A stretch of DNA of 64,000 nucleotides from Chitinophaga dinghuensis (GCF_003259435.1 NZ_QLMA01000006.1:62001-126000); one strand, 5' to 3'. Numbered from the stretch's first letter, positions 42,022 to 52,435 are shown. The notes: a model not told the origin generated them from the letters alone. Made by a program: numbers and translations.

Positions 42022-45000
42022 ATGAAAAAAGGATTTCCACGTTTACTATGTCTGATAGCATGTCTGCTATTATATCAATTTTCCCTGGCACAGAAAAGGC
42101 CCGTCACTGTAGAGGGAAATGTGCTCGACGACCAGAAAACGCCTTTGGTAGGTGTGACCATCGCGGTAAAAGGGAAGAACACAGGTACCCAGTCTGATCC
42201 CAACGGACATTACAAGCTACAGGTAGCCGATCCTGCCAATGCTGTACTGGTATTTACTTTTATCGGATATTCTACCCGGGAAGAACCGTTGAATAATCGT
42301 ACAGCCGTGTCCGTGATATTGGCAGAAGACCGGAAAAAACTCGAAGAAATTGTGGTAGTCGGCTATGGACAACAGAAGAAGAAAGATGTTACCGGTGCTA
42401 TTTCCACGGTATCAGCTAAGTCCATTCAGGACGTTCCTGTCACCAACCCACAACAAGCCCTCCAGGGCCGCGCGCCAGGAGTGGAAGTAATCAATAACAG
42501 CTCCAAGCCTGGAGATGAACCACAGGTACGCATCCGCGGAAGCCGTTCCCTCAACGCCGGAAATGATCCGCTGTATGTCGTAGATGGAATTCCTTACTCC
42601 GGTAGCCTGAATGATATTGGCACCGGCGTTATTCAGTCCATGGATATCTTAAAAGACGCTTCCGCAACAGCGATATATGGCTCCAGAGGCGCCAACGGCG
42701 TAATCCTCGTAACCACCCAACGAGGGAAGCAAACAAAACCAGTGGTATCCTACAGCGGCTCCTATGGCATTGTCCATCAGCTGGGCGAAACAGACATGAT
42801 GGACGCAGCTCACTTCATCAACATGCGCAGGGAAGCAAATCGAACCATCGGAAAATATGATGACACCAACCCCGACGCTTCTGATCAAAAGATCTTTAAC
42901 GCTGTGGAATATGCCAATATTAAGAAAGGGGTGGATGTCGACTGGCAAAAACTCATGGTGTCGCAAGGAAACCAAACGAACCACAGTGTCAACGTTGCCG
43001 GCGGTACGGAAAATACCAGGTATAATGTTGGTCTGGGCTATTTCAAAGACCAGGGCGTACTGAAACTACAGCGCTACGAACGTTACAATTTCAATATCGC
43101 CCTCGATCAACGTATAGGCAAAAGGGTTACAGTAGGCGCTTCTTTACTGGGCGCATACAGTCTCCGTAACGGGGAAACCTACAACGGGATCGACAATGCA
43201 CTGAAAATGCTACCCATCGCTGCACCTTATGATGATAAAGGAAAACTGATCATCTATCCAACCGGCGACAGCCAGCAACCCAATCCATTGCTCGATTATG
43301 TAAATGATAACCGGGTGGAACTGATGAAACGACTCCGCATATTCACCAGTTTATACGGCGAAGTGGAAATAATGAATGGCCTGAAGTATCGTCTCAACGT
43401 AGGACCAGATATTCAATCCTATAACTATGGCCTTTTCCAGGGAAAGAATAACACTAATCTGCTAATTGGCGGTGGCGATGCTACAGCGACTAAGAACAGT
43501 GCATTAGTGGTAGCATATACCATCGAAAACCTTCTTACCTACAACAAACTGATAAAGAAACATAATATCGGCGTAACTGGCCTGTATAGTGTACAACGTC
43601 AGACTACAGACGCATTAGGTACTAATGTAAGAGGTATTCCGGTGGAGTCGCAGCAATATTTTAACCTCGGACAAGCCCTGAGTGTAACTGGAATGGGCAG
43701 CAGTCTGAGCACATGGACCATCCTGTCTTATATGGGTCGTGTCAACTACGGTTACGACGATCGTTACCTGGTAACGTTGACTTTACGCGCAGATGGCTCT
43801 TCCCGCTTTGCACCCGGTCAGAAGTGGGGTTACTTCCCCTCTGTAGCAGTGGGCTGGAACATCATGAATGAAGCGCCTTTCAGACGGCAACATTTCATGG
43901 ATAACCTGAAACTCCGTGCCAGCTATGGTCGTATAGGCAATACCGGTATTATTCCATATGCTACTCAAGGCTCCCTGCAAAGGATTCCTTACTCCTTCGG
44001 AAATAAAGGCGCGCTGGGCTATGTGCCTTTAGATCTGCGTAATCCTTCGCTTACCTGGGAAACCACAACTTCCACAGATATAGGACTCGATTTTGGCTTC
44101 TTCAATGGCCGTATCAGCGGTGTAATCGAATGGTATAATCAACATACAACCGACCTCCTCATGCCGCAAACACTCCCATTCAGCAATGGTTTCAACCAGG
44201 TGTTGATGAACCTGGGTACAAGTAGAAACAGAGGCCTGGAAATCGGTATATCCGCCACCGTTATCGATCATCCGAATGGTTTCTCCTGGAAAATGGATGT
44301 GAACTATTTCCGCAACAGATCCAGAATTCTTTCGCTCGGCGACGGCAGATCCGCTGATATTGGTAATGGCTGGTTTGTAGGACAACCGACTACCGTATAC
44401 TACGATTTTAAAAAGATAGGCATCTGGCAGGATAAGGATGCGGCATTAGCAGCCAGATATGGCGTAAAACCAGGGGAAATAAGATTGGAAGACGTGAACA
44501 AAGACACCGTCATTGATGCCAAAAATGACCGCGTAATTCTCGGGACTCCGGAAGCGAAATGGCAGGCAGGTACTACGCAACGTTTCTCCTATAAAGGGTT
44601 TGAATTGTCGGTCGTAGCTTTTGCACGCTGGGGGAGCATGATCAAAAGTGATTTCTACGCTAACTATAATACGTTATTCGGACGTTATAACAACCTGAAT
44701 GTAAACTATAACACGCCTGCGAATCCTTCTAACGATTTCCCACGGCCCAATGCCAATCAGGAAAGACCCAGCAACTTCCAGTCGCTCAGCTACTTTGACG
44801 GTTCGTTCTTCAAGATACGTAACATCAGCCTGGCTTATGCCATGCCGGATAAAGTGATCCGCAATTGGTCTATGTCGGATCTGCGTTTTACTGTCAGTGT
44901 AAAACAACCGTTGATCCTGGCGCCTTATCGTCAGAAATGGAAAGGTATTGATCCGGAAGATGTAACCGTAATCGGTATAGATGCACCCGCTACCTGGATG

Positions 45001-45030
45001 CTGCAATTTGGTATTAATGCTAAGTTTTAA
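42022..45030 (+). CDS. susC: SusC/RagA-family TonB-dependent transporter
   Basis: 1002 aa. Signal peptide, then a carboxypeptidase-like domain (about 27-105), the TonB-box-like VVVGYGQQ (111-118), a plug domain (VRIRGSRSLNAGNDPLYVVDG, ATAIYGSRGANGVILVTT) and a 22-strand barrel ending LQFGINAKF. It imports oligosaccharides or other large solutes across the outer membrane with TonB energy. Its stop overlaps the SusD start. No glycoside hydrolase follows, so the substrate cannot be inferred. Confidence 0.95.
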   Translation: MKKGFPRLLCLIACLLLYQFSLAQKRPVTVEGNVLDDQKTPLVGVTIAVKGKNTGTQSDPNGHYKLQVADPANAVLVFTFIGYSTREEPLNNRTAVSVILAEDRKKLEEIVVVGYGQQKKKDVTGAISTVSAKSIQDVPVTNPQQALQGRAPGVEVINNSSKPGDEPQVRIRGSRSLNAGNDPLYVVDGIPYSGSLNDIGTGVIQSMDILKDASATAIYGSRGANGVILVTTQRGKQTKPVVSYSGSYGIVHQLGETDMMDAAHFINMRREANRTIGKYDDTNPDASDQKIFNAVEYANIKKGVDVDWQKLMVSQGNQTNHSVNVAGGTENTRYNVGLGYFKDQGVLKLQRYERYNFNIALDQRIGKRVTVGASLLGAYSLRNGETYNGIDNALKMLPIAAPYDDKGKLIIYPTGDSQQPNPLLDYVNDNRVELMKRLRIFTSLYGEVEIMNGLKYRLNVGPDIQSYNYGLFQGKNNTNLLIGGGDATATKNSALVVAYTIENLLTYNKLIKKHNIGVTGLYSVQRQTTDALGTNVRGIPVESQQYFNLGQALSVTGMGSSLSTWTILSYMGRVNYGYDDRYLVTLTLRADGSSRFAPGQKWGYFPSVAVGWNIMNEAPFRRQHFMDNLKLRASYGRIGNTGIIPYATQGSLQRIPYSFGNKGALGYVPLDLRNPSLTWETTTSTDIGLDFGFFNGRISGVIEWYNQHTTDLLMPQTLPFSNGFNQVLMNLGTSRNRGLEIGISATVIDHPNGFSWKMDVNYFRNRSRILSLGDGRSADIGNGWFVGQPTTVYYDFKKIGIWQDKDAALAARYGVKPGEIRLEDVNKDTVIDAKNDRVILGTPEAKWQAGTTQRFSYKGFELSVVAFARWGSMIKSDFYANYNTLFGRYNNLNVNYNTPANPSNDFPRPNANQERPSNFQSLSYFDGSFFKIRNISLAYAMPDKVIRNWSMSDLRFTVSVKQPLILAPYRQKWKGIDPEDVTVIGIDAPATWMLQFGINAKF

Positions 45031-46664
45031 TGCACAAAAAGAAAATTATTATGAGATATATAATCCCCGCTATGTTGCTACTGTCGCTAGGTACAGCCTC
45101 CTGTAATAAAATGCTGGATGAAAAAGTAGTGACGAATGCAACAGATGATTTTTATAATTCCAAAGCTGGCTTCCTCACTGCTGTAAATGGTTCCTACGTG
45201 TCTATGCGTAACTTCTATAGTTCGGAGAGAGGAATGACACTGACAGAAACCGGTACGGATATCATCACCAACGGTTCTGATGGCAACTATAAATTTACCA
45301 GTCAATATACCTCCCAGCTGGATTCAAGGTACGACCATGTGAGAGAAGTCTGGAACAGTTTTTACCAGACACTCAATACCTGTAATGTGGTGATCACCCG
45401 GGCGGATAAAATCACTGACCTCGATGATGCTTCCAAAAAGAAAGGTATTGCAGAAGCTAAATTCTGCCGCGCACAATACCATTTCTTACTAATGGAGATG
45501 TTTGGCCCTATTCCATTAAGCCTGAAGGAGAATACCGCCATCCTCCGGGAAGCGCACCGCGACTCCGTTTCGGCGGTTTATGATGCTGTTATCAACGACC
45601 TGCTCGATGCAGAAAAAGATCTGCCTGATGCACAAACGGAATGGGGACGCGCCACCAAACCTGCGGTGGAACACCTCTTGGCAAGAGTCTATCTCACCAG
45701 GGCATCTTCGCCACAGGCAAAGCCTACCGACTATGCGAATGCAGCCAAATATGCGGACATCGTCATAAAAAATTATGGTTTCAGACTACTAGATGATCCA
45801 GGCCAGATATGGGCACAAGGCAAAGAGAATAACAGCGAAACCATCTGGGCTGCCCAGTTTACCACCGATCCACTCTACAATTACAGCGATAATAACGCCT
45901 GTCGTTTTTTTCTGATGCAATATGACGTACTCGCAGGTATGAAGCGCGATCTTCCCAATGGTACGCCCTGGAAGCGTTTCAGACCTACCAGCTTCCTCCT
46001 GGATACGTTGTACAAAGACCGCATCCACGATACCCGTTATGAAAAATTCTTCACCACAGTATGGTTTACCAATGCGCCTACTGCCACACTGAACATGGGC
46101 GATACGGCAGTGTATCTACCTGGTTATGATGTATCCGCTGCGGTGATCGCCAGTAAAAAGTATATGATGGTGCCACCACGGTTATATACAGAAAAGCTAT
46201 ATCCTTCGCTGAATAAATTTGCAGACGCCTTACGCCCCGATAACCAGGCCTCCGGTGTAAGACCCTTTATCTCTTTCCGCCTGGCAGAAACCTATCTCAT
46301 TGAGGCAGAAGCCATGCTAATGCAAGGCGATGCCCAGACAGCCGCCGATCTGGTAAACGTGGTACGTTTAAGGGCAGCGCGTATAGGCGCCACCGATACA
46401 GAAACACAAGCAAACCGCACGGCCATGAAAGTAGGTCCTACTGATATGAGCATCGATTTCCTCCTGGATGAAAGAGGCCGGGAACTGGTAGGAGAGCAGT
46501 TGCGCTGGTTTGATCTGGTGCGAACCCATAAACTACTCGAAAGAGTACGATTGCATAACAACGAAGCCCGCGCGAATATCAAGCCCACTCATGTGCTGCG
46601 CCCTATCCCTCAGGACCAGATCGACAGATCTGTGAATGGATTCGCCCAGAATACCGGCTATTGA
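45030..46664 (+). CDS. susD: SusD/RagB-family nutrient-binding lipoprotein
   Basis: 544 aa. Lipoprotein signal LLLSLGTASC with the Cys anchor. The alpha-helical TPR-like SusD fold shows KAEFCRAQYHFLLMEMFGPIPL-like and RATKPAVEHLLARVYLTRAS segments, and the C-terminal signature FLLDERGRELVGEQLRWFDL. The start at 45030 shares one base with the susC stop (TAATG); an internal ATG at 45051 is possible. It caps SusC as a lid at the cell surface. Confidence 0.94.
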   Translation: MHKKKIIMRYIIPAMLLLSLGTASCNKMLDEKVVTNATDDFYNSKAGFLTAVNGSYVSMRNFYSSERGMTLTETGTDIITNGSDGNYKFTSQYTSQLDSRYDHVREVWNSFYQTLNTCNVVITRADKITDLDDASKKKGIAEAKFCRAQYHFLLMEMFGPIPLSLKENTAILREAHRDSVSAVYDAVINDLLDAEKDLPDAQTEWGRATKPAVEHLLARVYLTRASSPQAKPTDYANAAKYADIVIKNYGFRLLDDPGQIWAQGKENNSETIWAAQFTTDPLYNYSDNNACRFFLMQYDVLAGMKRDLPNGTPWKRFRPTSFLLDTLYKDRIHDTRYEKFFTTVWFTNAPTATLNMGDTAVYLPGYDVSAAVIASKKYMMVPPRLYTEKLYPSLNKFADALRPDNQASGVRPFISFRLAETYLIEAEAMLMQGDAQTAADLVNVVRLRAARIGATDTETQANRTAMKVGPTDMSIDFLLDERGRELVGEQLRWFDLVRTHKLLERVRLHNNEARANIKPTHVLRPIPQDQIDRSVNGFAQNTGY

Positions 46665-46680
46665 TATTTTACCATAAAAG

Positions 46681-46720
46681 TTAATAGCGCCCGATGTATC
46701 AATTCATCAGGCGCTATTAA
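46681..46720. terminator. Terminator after susD
   Basis: An 11-bp outer stem (46681-46691 with 46710-46720) with an inner GATG/CATC pairing, between convergent genes. Confidence 0.7.
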
Positions 46721-46789
46721 GTTTTATAGAGTCTTGATCTCCATATAAAAGTTCGTACGTTACAATAGGTTGAAGGAAGGATAATCGCG

Positions 46790-47596
46790 CTAGCTCAACA
46801 TAAACGCCAGAATAGGCGCACATTTCTCTTGACAGGGTTTGTAATAGGCCCCATGTTTCCAGGTATCCGATTTAGGAGATAATCCCCACCAGAATTCAGC
46901 TAAAGCCAAAGGCTCCATTTGATGCTGAAAGGCATATTGTAATAATTTTGGACCGGCGCATTCTCCGGCGCCTGCAGGCGGTTGCTTATAGCCATATTCC
47001 GTGAATATCTCCACCATATTCTTAAATACACCTGCCTTATTCCTGAAGTTATATTGCTCTAAAATCCTACGCTGCAATGCATTGGAATGCGTTTTCCGTA
47101 AATGCTTTAAATGCTCAATGGCAGATGCATTGCCAATTGCGTCTGTCTGCGCTAGCATAGCAATTTCCTGATTGATGGCCGACAAATGAAGCATTCCAAC
47201 ATTTACAAAACCGCCAACTTGTAGTCCGTCGAAAATGGGAGCTACAAATTTGCTATGATGATTGCCATTGGCCAGTTTACCGGAAAAAGCACAGAGATAT
47301 CCTATTTCGCCTGCGTTATTTCTTACCACCAGTACGCCAAACATCTTTCCAATGACTGCGCCTGTGCCCTGACTTCCCAAGCCGAAATTATGCTGCCACT
47401 CTTGCTGTAATGAGAGGTGTTCCTGCAACTCCGCTGCCGCAATTTCACACAAAGGATGCGTATTATCCTGCAAGTTTAAAGTGAGACCCGTAGCCATCGC
47501 ATGAGCAACCTGCTGGTCGTTAAACCGGCAGAAGGCAGCATCCGCTTGGGCTTTATTTGTTATAATATGTTGGCATTCAGCTTCTTCGGTAATCAT
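46790..47596 (-). CDS. N-terminal accessory domain of Bacteroidota RluA-type protein, without the synthase
   Basis: 268 aa. I recognise it as the N-terminal half of large RluA-family pseudouridine synthases of Bacteroidota: HPLCEIAAAELQEHLSLQQEW, GKMFGVLVVRNNAGEIGYLCAFSGKL, AGECAGPKLLQYA and EFWWGLSPKSDTWKHGAYY, ending KCAPILAFMLS. The catalytic synthase domain normally follows; here there is a stop and then the SusD terminator. Either the gene is split, with the catalytic part elsewhere, or the protein works alone. Confidence 0.75.
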   Translation of the reverse strand: MITEEAECQHIITNKAQADAAFCRFNDQQVAHAMATGLTLNLQDNTHPLCEIAAAELQEHLSLQQEWQHNFGLGSQGTGAVIGKMFGVLVVRNNAGEIGYLCAFSGKLANGNHHSKFVAPIFDGLQVGGFVNVGMLHLSAINQEIAMLAQTDAIGNASAIEHLKHLRKTHSNALQRRILEQYNFRNKAGVFKNMVEIFTEYGYKQPPAGAGECAGPKLLQYAFQHQMEPLALAEFWWGLSPKSDTWKHGAYYKPCQEKCAPILAFMLS

Positions 47597-47689
47597 GTAC
47601 TCGTTTGTGGCATCGGCTTAAGAAGGCGCAAAGTTACGTGAAAATTATAGCTGTTCCGCCATCAGGAACCATTTTATAACGTATTCAAT

Positions 47690-48424
47690 TCATTTCCTGC
47701 ATGCACTCACTAATAGCATCATAGGTCTTCTGAATTCATTTTTCATGCCTTCAAATTCCCGTAGCATAGCCGGATCAGGGGTGGGTTCTACGATTTGCGT
47801 AATAGTGAAACCTTGATGTAACAAACCATTCAGGTAAGTGGTCAATGTATGATGATATTTGGTGACCTGTTCTCCCAGGAACTGCGTTTGTCTTTTTCCT
47901 TCGTGGAAATATTGATCTACCGGCCAATGCAGAATATTGCCGTCGGCATCATAACACCAGTCCTGTTTCCCTGCAGCAGTAAAGATGGGATGTTCCACAG
48001 AAAAGATAAAATGACCATTGGCAGCAAGACAATGTGCCACTTTTTTGCAGATATCTTCAAAAGATGCGATATAATGGAAAGTGAGGGAGCTGAGAACAAT
48101 GTCAAAACTGTTCTCCGGAAAATCAATATCCTCAATAGGTTGCTGGATATAAGTGATGCCCGGCATTGCATTCAGCTCTTTTGCTCGGGCCAGCATTTTT
48201 GCAGAGATATCAACTCCTGTAACTGCTATCGCGCCCTGCTCCATGGCGTATCTACAATGCCATCCGAAACCGCAACCCAGATCCAGGACTTTCTTGCCAC
48301 TGAAAGAAGGCAACATTGCCTTCAATGCGTGCCACTCGCCAGCGCCCGCCAGTCCTTTCTGTGAACGATGCATACCGCTGTACTGCTCGAAAAATCTTTT
48401 GTCATCATATTTGTTTTCTTTCAT
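47690..48424 (-). CDS. Class I SAM-dependent methyltransferase
   Basis: 244 aa from the ATG at 48424 (MKENKYDDKRFFEQYSGM). The SAM motif is VLDLGCGFGWHCRYA, followed by VTGVDISAKMLARAKEL, FDIVLSSLTFHYI and GHFIFSVEHPIF. It is a Methyltransf_11-like small-molecule or tRNA-type enzyme; the substrate is unknown. Confidence 0.88.
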   Translation of the reverse strand: MKENKYDDKRFFEQYSGMHRSQKGLAGAGEWHALKAMLPSFSGKKVLDLGCGFGWHCRYAMEQGAIAVTGVDISAKMLARAKELNAMPGITYIQQPIEDIDFPENSFDIVLSSLTFHYIASFEDICKKVAHCLAANGHFIFSVEHPIFTAAGKQDWCYDADGNILHWPVDQYFHEGKRQTQFLGEQVTKYHHTLTTYLNGLLHQGFTITQIVEPTPDPAMLREFEGMKNEFRRPMMLLVSACRK

Positions 48425-48485
48425 CTTTCCAGGATTGATCAATAACGAATGTAATGATTCCTGAGAATAGGCAGCTCCAGGGCGA

Positions 48486-49040
48486 TTAACGTACAGGGAT
48501 AAACGTATTGATAATCTCCTGGTTGTTATCAGAAATGGAAGAGGTCAACTGCAGATTTTTTCTGGCCTTGAAGATCCTTAGCCCGTCGCCAAGCGCCACT
48601 GGAATAGTAAACATATGATACACATCAATCAAATCCTGCTCAATGAGGCTGCTAACAAAAGATGCACCTCCATAAACGATGATGTCTTTACCTGGTTCCT
48701 GCTTTAAAGCCTGGACAGTGGCCGCCAGGTCTCCATTGGCTAATTCCACATTCCTGCCGCCAATGCTGGTAAGAGTATGACTGAACACAATTTTACGCAT
48801 ATCTACCATCCGGCGGGCAAGGGCATATTCAGCACTCTCCGGCAGGTTATCTACTACGCCTTCCCAGTATTCCGTAAATCCGGAAGCCATTTTCCTGCCC
48901 ATTAAAATAGTGTCGCAGGTATCGGCGATTTGGATGATAGGATCTTGACTGGAACCATTAAATATCCAGTCCAGTTCTCCATTAGGACCAGCCACAAATC
49001 CATCAATACTGATCTGCACTTGTAATTTTAACTGACGCAT
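48486..49040 (-). CDS. RibD C-terminal/dihydrofolate-reductase-like protein
   Basis: 184 aa from the ATG at 49040 (MRQLKLQVQISIDGFVAGPN). It has the typical YyaP/RibD_C motifs: SIDGFVAGPNGELDWIF, ILMGRKMASGFTEYW and DIIVYGGASFVSSLIE. Predicted NADPH-dependent reductase; its true substrate is unknown. It lies 61 bp upstream of the methyltransferase on the same strand. Confidence 0.88.
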   Translation of the reverse strand: MRQLKLQVQISIDGFVAGPNGELDWIFNGSSQDPIIQIADTCDTILMGRKMASGFTEYWEGVVDNLPESAEYALARRMVDMRKIVFSHTLTSIGGRNVELANGDLAATVQALKQEPGKDIIVYGGASFVSSLIEQDLIDVYHMFTIPVALGDGLRIFKARKNLQLTSSISDNNQEIINTFIPVR

Positions 49041-49236
49041 ATGAGTATAATTTAGAGAGACACGGGGTTGTCTGATTGTTTTTGACATTCCAAAGATGAA
49101 AAGAAAAGCCCAATCCGGCAGTGGCTATATGCGACAATTTCAGGGAGTATTTGCGGTGATTCGTCACCAATGGAAAGTTTACTAGATAAGTTTGGGGGAG
49201 GTCCAACAAAAGAGTGGATTTGTTCTGCCGCCCCAA

Positions 49237-49275
49237 AAAGAATGGATGAACGTTACAGACGTTCATCCATTCTTT
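49237..49275. terminator. Hairpin terminator in the 49041-49369 gap
   Basis: A perfect 17-bp stem (49237-49253 with 49259-49275). It most likely ends the minus-strand 49370-49777 gene. No gene is seen in the rest of the gap. Confidence 0.75.
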
Positions 49276-49369
49276 GCTACAGCTTTCTTGGTAGAATTCT
49301 TTTGCTACAGTTAATGCTGCCTCTTCAATTTGCGCTATGGCATAAGATGCCTGTTTTAATGGGAAACAT

Positions 49370-49777
49370 TCAGTATGCCTGAAGGTTCCCGGGAAGATAG
49401 CCGTTATGCTTATTCTTCTCCTCTTTCCATTTGATGAACATAATGAACTGCACAAATTCCAGAAACTGGTAGTCCTCCACTAAGGCATCCAGAGAGAGTC
49501 CTTCCAGTGATGCGGTTTGCGTAGTGCGGGCCTTGGTAAAACTGTTGAGTTTCTCCTGTAAGGCACTGGTGAGCGACTTCACCAACTCCGGAAAAGCATG
49601 GAATGCTTCTTGCATAATGCGCTGACCCTTAGGAGTTTGCTTTAACTCCTGTACCCTTTGATGGGTTAAAGGGGGCAAGCTAATGCCGGTTGGTCTGGAG
49701 TTTGGGTCTTTGATCATTTTTCTACTGTGCTTTAGGTCATTCAGGTTAATACGCAGGCGCTTGACGGCCTCTTTCAT
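49370..49777 (-). CDS. Unknown 135-aa protein
   Basis: Helical and charged (MKEAVKRLRINLNDLKHSRKM, SLEGLSLDALVEDYQFLEFVQF). Divergent from the ECF sigma gene across 88 bp and followed by a terminator, which supports a real gene. No family recognised. Confidence 0.5.
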   Translation of the reverse strand: MKEAVKRLRINLNDLKHSRKMIKDPNSRPTGISLPPLTHQRVQELKQTPKGQRIMQEAFHAFPELVKSLTSALQEKLNSFTKARTTQTASLEGLSLDALVEDYQFLEFVQFIMFIKWKEEKNKHNGYLPGNLQAY

Positions 49778-49865
49778 GAATTAGAGTACAGATTTTGGAA
49801 AAGGTTACAACTTGTTACCATTTTTTGTAACTTATTTTCTCCTTAACCTTCAAATACCCGATTGA

Positions 49866-50513
49866 ATGAGTATTATTCAACCTATCGAAACACTTACTGA
49901 TAACGAACTAATCGCCAGAGTACTGGCAGGAGAGAAGCGGTTGTACGAACAACTGATGCGCCGCCACAATACCAGTCTTTTCCGACTTGGGATGTCTTAT
50001 CTGAACAATGATATGGATGTGGAGGATGTAATGCAGCTCACCTATATCAATGCTTATCAGCATCTGGCTCAGTTCCGCCAGGAAGCCGCCTTCGGGACCT
50101 GGCTCAAAAGAATCCTGATCAATGAGTGCCATCAGCACCTGAAAAAAGGAAAAAAGCTTGCCAGCGAAGACATCTCCACACTGGAAGACCACCAGGATAA
50201 AAGCAAAGAAACTCCGGTGGATGCTGTAATAAACAGGGAACTGGGTAAAGTACTGGAGCAGGCATTACTAAGTATTCCCGAAAAATACCGGGCAGTATTT
50301 ATCCTCCGGGAAATGGAGCAGATGAATGTGGCCGAAACCAGCAAGGCCCTGGATATTTCCAGGGTGAATGTAAAAGTGAGACAAATTCGAGCCAGGATGA
50401 TGCTCCGCGAACACATCACCAATTTTTACAAAAACGATGTGGTATTTCCATTCCATCTTATCCGCTGCGACAGGATTGTATTCAGCGTATTGGATAAATT
50501 GGACATCCGATAA
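49866..50513 (+). CDS. ECF-type RNA polymerase sigma factor
   Basis: 215 aa. Sigma-70 region 2 (LFRLGMSYLNNDMDVEDVMQ) and region 4 (LSIPEKYRAVFILREMEQMN then VAETSKALDISRVNVKVRQIRAR). A C-terminal extension (NDVVFPFHLIRCDRIVFSV) exceeds the core family. No anti-sigma gene lies next to it, so control is not evident. Confidence 0.92.
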   Translation: MSIIQPIETLTDNELIARVLAGEKRLYEQLMRRHNTSLFRLGMSYLNNDMDVEDVMQLTYINAYQHLAQFRQEAAFGTWLKRILINECHQHLKKGKKLASEDISTLEDHQDKSKETPVDAVINRELGKVLEQALLSIPEKYRAVFILREMEQMNVAETSKALDISRVNVKVRQIRARMMLREHITNFYKNDVVFPFHLIRCDRIVFSVLDKLDIR

Positions 50514-50534
50514 GGACAACCTACTTTCTATAAG

Positions 50535-50566
50535 AAGACCGGCCACACTTGGTGTGCCGGTCTTTT
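50535..50566. terminator. Terminator after the sigma factor gene
   Basis: AAGACCGG-type stem with one bulged C and an inner CACAC/GTGTG pairing, then a T-rich tail. It lies between convergent genes. Confidence 0.85.
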
Positions 50567-50588
50567 ATTTGTAGCAATACTGCGTAGA

Positions 50589-52175
50589 TTAATTCCCCTT
50601 TTCAGCTGCCCCGATTGTGGGATTCAGTGTTGCAGACAACAGTCGCCCAAAGAAATCTTTCCCTCCGTTGTTACTGATGAGCAGCCCGGCTCCGATTGCG
50701 GGAGAAGTGGCGGCAATCTTATATCCATCAACAGTATTGATACCGCTTCCTCCGGTTCCTGGCGCTGCCAGTAACGGATTGGAAATAAGACCATTGTTGT
50801 CGCTGGCAGCCTGTGGGCCTGGATAATACAGATTGTGATCATAGACGATATTGGCCTGATCATCAAATTGCATTGCAGCAGAGTAGAAGATGTTATTCCG
50901 GAACTCCAGCCCAGGATGTACGCCTGTTCCTCCCGCCCGATCCAATACCCCAATCTTCTGATCATTGTAAAAGGTATTGTTATAAATATAGATGGGAACC
51001 ACTTTCCCATTAGGATGCTCATGTAATTCAAATACCCTGTTCTGGAAGCCGTTCCCATCATTTTGACTGATATTATACCGGACAATCCCATAGGTGAAGT
51101 CTGGTCCTGGATCTCCCATATGCAGGAAAAATCCGCCCTCATTATCATGAGAATAATTGTACTGGATAATCGTATATCCCGGTGTACTCAAATCAATGTC
51201 GAATGCTTCTGAATCCATAGAGGCATATGGTACAGGATTGGTGAGCCGCGTATAGGCGACCTCGTTATACTGAATGGTCATGTCTTTTCCTCTGCCCCAT
51301 AAACCCGCCAGTACAATATTCATGTTCACCCCCAGCGTATAGGCGCCTGCATTTAGCACCCGGTTCTTTTCTATCAGTACATTTTTAGCCGTGTAAATGA
51401 TAATACCCTCCAATGCCGTATTGTTAACTACATTCTGACGGATGACCACATGGTTGTTGTAAAAAGCAGTGTCTTTATTGCTGCCGTCGCCCATCATTAT
51501 GCCTCTGGATGAGCAACGATCCAGGTTATTACCTTCGATGAGCAAACTATCGAAATAAGCCTGTGTAGCATTAGAACGCACGAAAATGCCCGCCTGCAAA
51601 TGGCGGTTCGTGATAGGCATGCCCTCCACATCATGTATATTGTTGTTCTTAACCGTTATTCCCGGGTAAACGCCGTTGGTAGCCAGGGCTACATAAATCC
51701 CGCACAAAGAAATGTCCGGTGGCCGCACCGCTCTTGGGTGACTGACATCAAAGTTTTCGAATGTTAGGTATTTAGCATCCTGGATCAATACCGCAGATAA
51801 GGTGGCATTATTGCCAATGATCTGTGGTTTATCACCTGACCCATAAGCGCCAAAGGTGATCCTGGCGTCACTGGTACCGGAGCTTTTGATGATCAGCGTA
51901 CCCGTCCAGGAGCCGCCTCTTTTAAATAGGATAGAGTCGCCGGGCTGGAAAGTGACCGCATTCACTTTGCTCAGCGTTTTCCAGGCGGTGGCAGGGGATT
52001 TCCCATCGCTGGTGTCCGATCCGTTGTTGTCAATATAGTACTTGGTAGTACTGACAACAGTAGCGCCAGCAGCATGGAAAGGCGGGTCCATCATACCCTT
52101 GTAACAAGAGGTACCTAAGATCGCTTGCAGGAATAATACTCCCAGCAGAAAGGGGATTTTCTTGGTTCTTTTCAT
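50589..52175 (-). CDS. Right-handed parallel beta-helix lipoprotein
   Basis: 528 aa. Lipoprotein signal (FLQAILGTSC), then YIDNNGSDTSDGKSPATAWKT, the usual entry to a DUF1565-like beta-helix. Repeated coils follow, such as NNNIHDVEGMPI, VVIRQNVVNNTALEG, VLIEKNRVLNAGA and YNNTFYNDQ. Probably surface-exposed and acting on or binding polysaccharide. Catalytic residues cannot be assigned from sequence alone. Confidence 0.82.
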   Translation of the reverse strand: MKRTKKIPFLLGVLFLQAILGTSCYKGMMDPPFHAAGATVVSTTKYYIDNNGSDTSDGKSPATAWKTLSKVNAVTFQPGDSILFKRGGSWTGTLIIKSSGTSDARITFGAYGSGDKPQIIGNNATLSAVLIQDAKYLTFENFDVSHPRAVRPPDISLCGIYVALATNGVYPGITVKNNNIHDVEGMPITNRHLQAGIFVRSNATQAYFDSLLIEGNNLDRCSSRGIMMGDGSNKDTAFYNNHVVIRQNVVNNTALEGIIIYTAKNVLIEKNRVLNAGAYTLGVNMNIVLAGLWGRGKDMTIQYNEVAYTRLTNPVPYASMDSEAFDIDLSTPGYTIIQYNYSHDNEGGFFLHMGDPGPDFTYGIVRYNISQNDGNGFQNRVFELHEHPNGKVVPIYIYNNTFYNDQKIGVLDRAGGTGVHPGLEFRNNIFYSAAMQFDDQANIVYDHNLYYPGPQAASDNNGLISNPLLAAPGTGGSGINTVDGYKIAATSPAIGAGLLISNNGGKDFFGRLLSATLNPTIGAAEKGN

Positions 52176-52435
52176 ATGTGGAATTTTTAATGTGGAATGG
52201 TTATCGTGAGCCGGCTCAGTCTATGGGGTCAAATCTAGAAGAGTAGGAAGGCCGCTCCAAGTTGAAATGCCTATAAAGTGAATACAAAGGGGCAACAAAG
52301 TGCGATCAAAATTTTAACGGGCTAATATTCAGTTTGTTAAACAAAGAGATGATGGCGGCCAGAATGGATGGTGTCTCCCTGGCTATTCCATTATAACGGT
52401 GAAGGCTATATGTTTTACTAATATTTCTATTAAAG

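Noticed and set aside
49003..49455. 150-codon minus-strand frame between the reductase gene and the 49370 gene
   Set aside because: It overlaps both neighbours and the hairpin terminator, and the product has no coherent hydrophobic core pattern.
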